Shown in pieces: positions 61,644 to 64,000 of a stretch of DNA of 64,000 bases. The DNA lies in the NCBI GenBank assembly GCA_021604405.1, contig BQJA01000006.1, forward strand, positions 1 through 64,000, in the 5' to 3' direction. The translations under genes and the position numbers were made by a program. The first letter of the stretch is position 1. Every line of letters starts with the position of its first letter. The notes under the pieces were generated by a model. The model saw nothing but the letters and a program-made list of their open reading frames with translations, was not told the DNA's origin and did no database searches. This stretch comes from Nitrosomonas sp. GTDB lineage: Bacteria; Pseudomonadota; Gammaproteobacteria; Burkholderiales; Nitrosomonadaceae.

Positions 61644-62405
61644 GATCTTCCTCCAATTATGGTTTTAGTGTTGCGTTAATTCTGGCTCCAGAATTTCTAT
61701 GAATATAACGGCATTCAACCTCCGTGTGCAATCAATTTCCTGTTTAAGTGTTGCATGCTCAAATTCGAAGGCTATGTTTGGGTCCGGAATTAAACGCGAT
61801 GCTTTTTTCCCGCAAAAGGCAAGTGAAACCAATAGATCACGTGTCAGATTTAAATGTCCAACACAGATATTATTTGCACGAATAAGAAGCCATGGAACGA
61901 TGGTGGAGGGGTGCATGCCGATATTTGATTGCATGCATTGCTGTAAACTTCTTAAAATTTTAATGCCTTTTATCGATCAGGCTAATTCTCCACTGCTTGA
62001 ACGGATCAATGTTGCGGGCTTCCAATCGCTTGCTCTGGTCTTCTGATCGGTGTCCAAAGTACTTAAGCAGCCTGATATCTGAATCGACGAGCATTTACTC
62101 AACGTAGGCCATTGTCGCCAAGAAATGCACGTATTGCGTATTCCGGCGAAGATGACTATTTATTCCAGCCAAATATGAACACAGGTTTTTCCAATGCACC
62201 ACAAATTGTTCGATTGAATTTATCATCTTAAGTCAATAAATTATATTGTTTTCCGTACGGACTCTCCTTTCGTGCAAACTGGCGTTTTGCCCGACGGCAC
62301 AGGCCGGGTAGGTTTCGCCGCCTTACGTGATATTGTCAACCCGGATAACAGCACGATATCGTTCAATGCTGCTTATAGTTGAGCCAGAAGTTGATAGGTG
62401 TTCGG
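61644..62405. other. Gap with unconvincing ORFs between two secreted-protein genes
   Basis: About 760 bases. An 89-aa minus-strand ORF (61665-61934) has a cysteine-poor, protein-like composition (VGHLNLTRDLLVSLAFCGKKASRLIPDP), but no ribosome site and no family, so I leave it uncalled. An IS21-like remnant sits at 62134. Confidence 0.4.
62134..62186. mobile_element. Possible IS21-type end remnant
   Basis: TTGCGTATTCCGGCGAAGAT, followed by TATTCCAGCCAAATATGAAC, contains two spaced TATTCC(A/G) units like the terminal repeats of IS21-family elements. A related string is at 979. No transposase genes are near. Confidence 0.3.
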
Positions 62406-62939
62406 TTAATCATGTGATACATAAATTAGATCATCGACAGGGAATCTCATTTGTTGAGCTTTTTTTACCAGTTGTTCTACTAAGAATGTATCCAGGTTGG
62501 GTAATCGTGCTAGGATCCATAGGTAGGAACGATTTGGTCCAGCTACCAAAGCATATTGATAGGATGCTTTGTCCAGTGCCAGAATATTATAGCCGCCATA
62601 AAAAGGACCAAAGAAGGATACCTTTAATTGTCCAATGTATGGTTCTTCAACAAAGTAGGCCTTTCCAACAGCTTCTTTCCATTCGTTTTTATCTGGATTG
62701 TAGCCACGATTAATTACTTTGACCCCACCATCATCGCGTAAACTGTATTCGGCAGTGACCCGGCTCAAACCACGTTCGAAAGAATGATCCAGCCGGGCAA
62801 TCTCATACCATTTGCCTAGATACCGGTCCAGCTCAAATCCGCTGATTGGTTCTACGCCTTTTGGCGCGATGGTGCAAGCACTTAAAAAAATGAGTATTAC
62901 GATAAAAATCAGAATGTTATTGTAGTTGTGATTTTTCAT
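62406..62939 (-). CDS. blc: Outer-membrane lipoprotein lipocalin (Blc)
   Basis: The 177-aa lipocalin has a signal peptide with lipobox (LIFLSACTIAPKG), the lipocalin G-x-W motif in YLGKWYEIARLDHSFERGLS, TAEYSLRDDGGVKVINRGYNPDKNEW, and the late YALVAGPNRSYLWILARLPN. Blc is anchored in the outer membrane and binds lysophospholipids and fatty acids, probably for membrane maintenance. The length and motifs are normal. Confidence 0.9.
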   Translation of the reverse strand: MKNHNYNNILIFIVILIFLSACTIAPKGVEPISGFELDRYLGKWYEIARLDHSFERGLSRVTAEYSLRDDGGVKVINRGYNPDKNEWKEAVGKAYFVEEPYIGQLKVSFFGPFYGGYNILALDKASYQYALVAGPNRSYLWILARLPNLDTFLVEQLVKKAQQMRFPVDDLIYVSHD

Positions 62940-63237
62940 AATTTTAACTTAAATTAATCAAAGTCAGAATTTGTCGTGAAGCGTTTGAAAGTTATACAGG
63001 GATTTATTTCAGATTTATGTGGTTACTGTTGGTATTTATAAAACTGTTTTATCCCGGTATGTAACGATCAAACACTGTTACAAGAAATCAAATATTATTG
63101 TAATAGTAGTAAAGAGGCTGTAATGCGGCTATTCGTCAGCACAAAGATGATTTCCTTCGTGTGTTTGGAAAATACAATATGTCATGAAAAATAATGAGTA
63201 ATTATTCTTAATAAGAGCGGTAGTTTTTGATGCAATG

Positions 63238-64000
63238 TCAATTAACTTTCGGGCTGGCGTCACGAAAAACTGCATCAATCGCAGGTGCATCGAAACGGTA
63301 TTCACGATTGCAAATTTCATCATTAATTATCACTTCGCCCTGTTCCTGTAAAATCGCGTTGACTTCTGTGCGGCCAAGCGAGCGCAACATCGCATGGACT
63401 TTTTCCCAGTCTTCTTCACAGCCGTGACTAACCGTTTGCGGCTCAAAAATTCGAACTTTCTCTTCTATAAAGAGGCGTGTCAGCAGTTCTTCTGTCGGCA
63501 AAGTAAATAGTTCCTCGTCTGTTACTGTTGCGGCAAGCGCTTCGATACGTGCCCAACCGTCAGGATCCTGTTGATCGGCGGTGGGTAGTTTCTGCAGTAA
63601 CAGGCCAACTGTTGCGCCGGTTGAGGCAGTGAGAAAAAGGCGTGCGTTGAGCTGGTCGGACTGTTTCAGATAATGTTCGAAAATTTCGCTGATATTGTTG
63701 CCTTCAAGAGGTACAATACTTTGATAGGTTTCATGCATTGATGCCAGGTCCAGTGTTAACACCAGTTGGCCGTGGCCAAGCAGATCCGGTACTGGCTTGA
63801 GTTCCATCATTTTGGAACACTTGGCCATTCCACGAATTTTCAAGTTCTCATTGCAATCGATGACGAGTAATGAAATTGGGCCGTTTGCTTTCAACTGTAT
63901 CGTCAATCGTCCCCGTTGTTTAAGGTTGGTGCCAAACAACAGTGTTGTTGCCGTCATTTCACCGAGAATCTGGATAACTGGCGTTGGATAGTTGCGCCTG
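63238..64000 (-). CDS. hslO: 33-kDa redox chaperone Hsp33, 5' end outside the window
   Basis: This gene runs off the right edge. The visible part covers most of the protein: LLFGTNLKQRGRLTIQLKANGPISLLVIDC, GHGQLVLTLDLASMHETYQSIVPLEG, YLKQSDQLNARLFLTA. The ORF-track start at 63957 is internal; the frame stays open to 64000 and reads ...YPTPVIQILGEMTATT, as Hsp33 does. The zinc-switch tail is unusual: the usual C-x-C is replaced by H-G-C (SHGCEEDW) and the usual C-x-x-C by D-E-I-C (NDEICNREYRF), so only two of four cysteines remain. The redox switch may be lost or altered. Confidence 0.85.
   Translation of the reverse strand, partial: RRNYPTPVIQILGEMTATTLLFGTNLKQRGRLTIQLKANGPISLLVIDCNENLKIRGMAKCSKMMELKPVPDLLGHGQLVLTLDLASMHETYQSIVPLEGNNISEIFEHYLKQSDQLNARLFLTASTGATVGLLLQKLPTADQQDPDGWARIEALAATVTDEELFTLPTEELLTRLFIEEKVRIFEPQTVSHGCEEDWEKVHAMLRSLGRTEVNAILQEQGEVIINDEICNREYRFDAPAIDAVFRDASPKVN

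Noticed and set aside
61665-61934. 89-aa minus-strand ORF
   Set aside because: No ribosome site or recognisable domain.

Overview
The window is chromosomal DNA from a Gram-negative proteobacterium, probably beta- or gammaproteobacterial. Evidence for an outer membrane includes lipoproteins with clear lipoboxes (MltA, YnbE, Blc), a YdbH-YnbE-YdbL intermembrane module, an ExbB-ExbD pair and a DegS/HtrA protease. Base composition is moderate and slightly AT-rich, with AT-rich intergenic stretches. No rRNA, tRNA or CRISPR array was seen. The species cannot be fixed from the sequence alone.

Region 1 (1-9.6 kb) is an accessory, decaying region. It holds a truncated beta-lactamase-like hydrolase, four remnants of one REP-associated (RAYT/IS200-like) transposase, hairpins resembling IS200/IS605 ends, and a possible IS21-type end. 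Between these lie small cargo genes: a VOC protein, a frameshifted AHSA1/SRPBCC gene, a DUF1428 protein and Rnk. Several short motifs between them resemble attC halves, so the cargo may be old integron cassettes. A purine-type NCS2 permease fused to an ATPase-like domain and a large DUF1254 protein are also here.

Region 2 (9.8-34.7 kb) is mainly metabolic: an FMN reductase, an isochorismatase-like hydrolase, an SSS symporter, aconitase, a GC-rich nicotinate phosphoribosyltransferase, and a minus-strand beta-oxidation operon (fadE-fadI-fadJ-CoA transferase, then a RibD-C reductase). It continues with an arylsulfatase C-terminal fragment beside a periplasmic HAD phosphatase, an M18 aminopeptidase, an orphan solute-binding protein with a coupled small protein, and glycerol kinase.

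Region 3 (34.8-43.7 kb) has an ExbB-ExbD-TonB-like operon, a secreted S33 peptidase fused to a META domain, a bestrophin, a translationally coupled mtfA-glk pair and a long serine acetyltransferase.

Region 4 (43.9-49.4 kb) is the most distinctive locus. It is a tight five-gene minus-strand operon: glucose-1-phosphate cytidylyltransferase, an NAD-dependent sugar epimerase/dehydratase, and three zinc-domain C-methyltransferase-like proteins in a row, two of them a divergent sister pair. It looks like a pathway for a C-methylated (branched) CDP-sugar, but has no rfbG/rfbH or glycosyltransferase nearby.

Region 5 (50-64 kb) is housekeeping and envelope: MltA, a 36-aa membrane protein missing from the ORF track, Nif3/YbgI, DegS, a BT1-type transporter, a ComEA-like protein, CysM, the YdbH-YnbE-YdbL module, a Bax-inhibitor-1 protein followed by a 59-aa two-helix membrane protein also missing from the track, a secreted hypothetical, lipocalin Blc, and at the right edge a partial Hsp33 that lacks two of its four zinc-binding cysteines.
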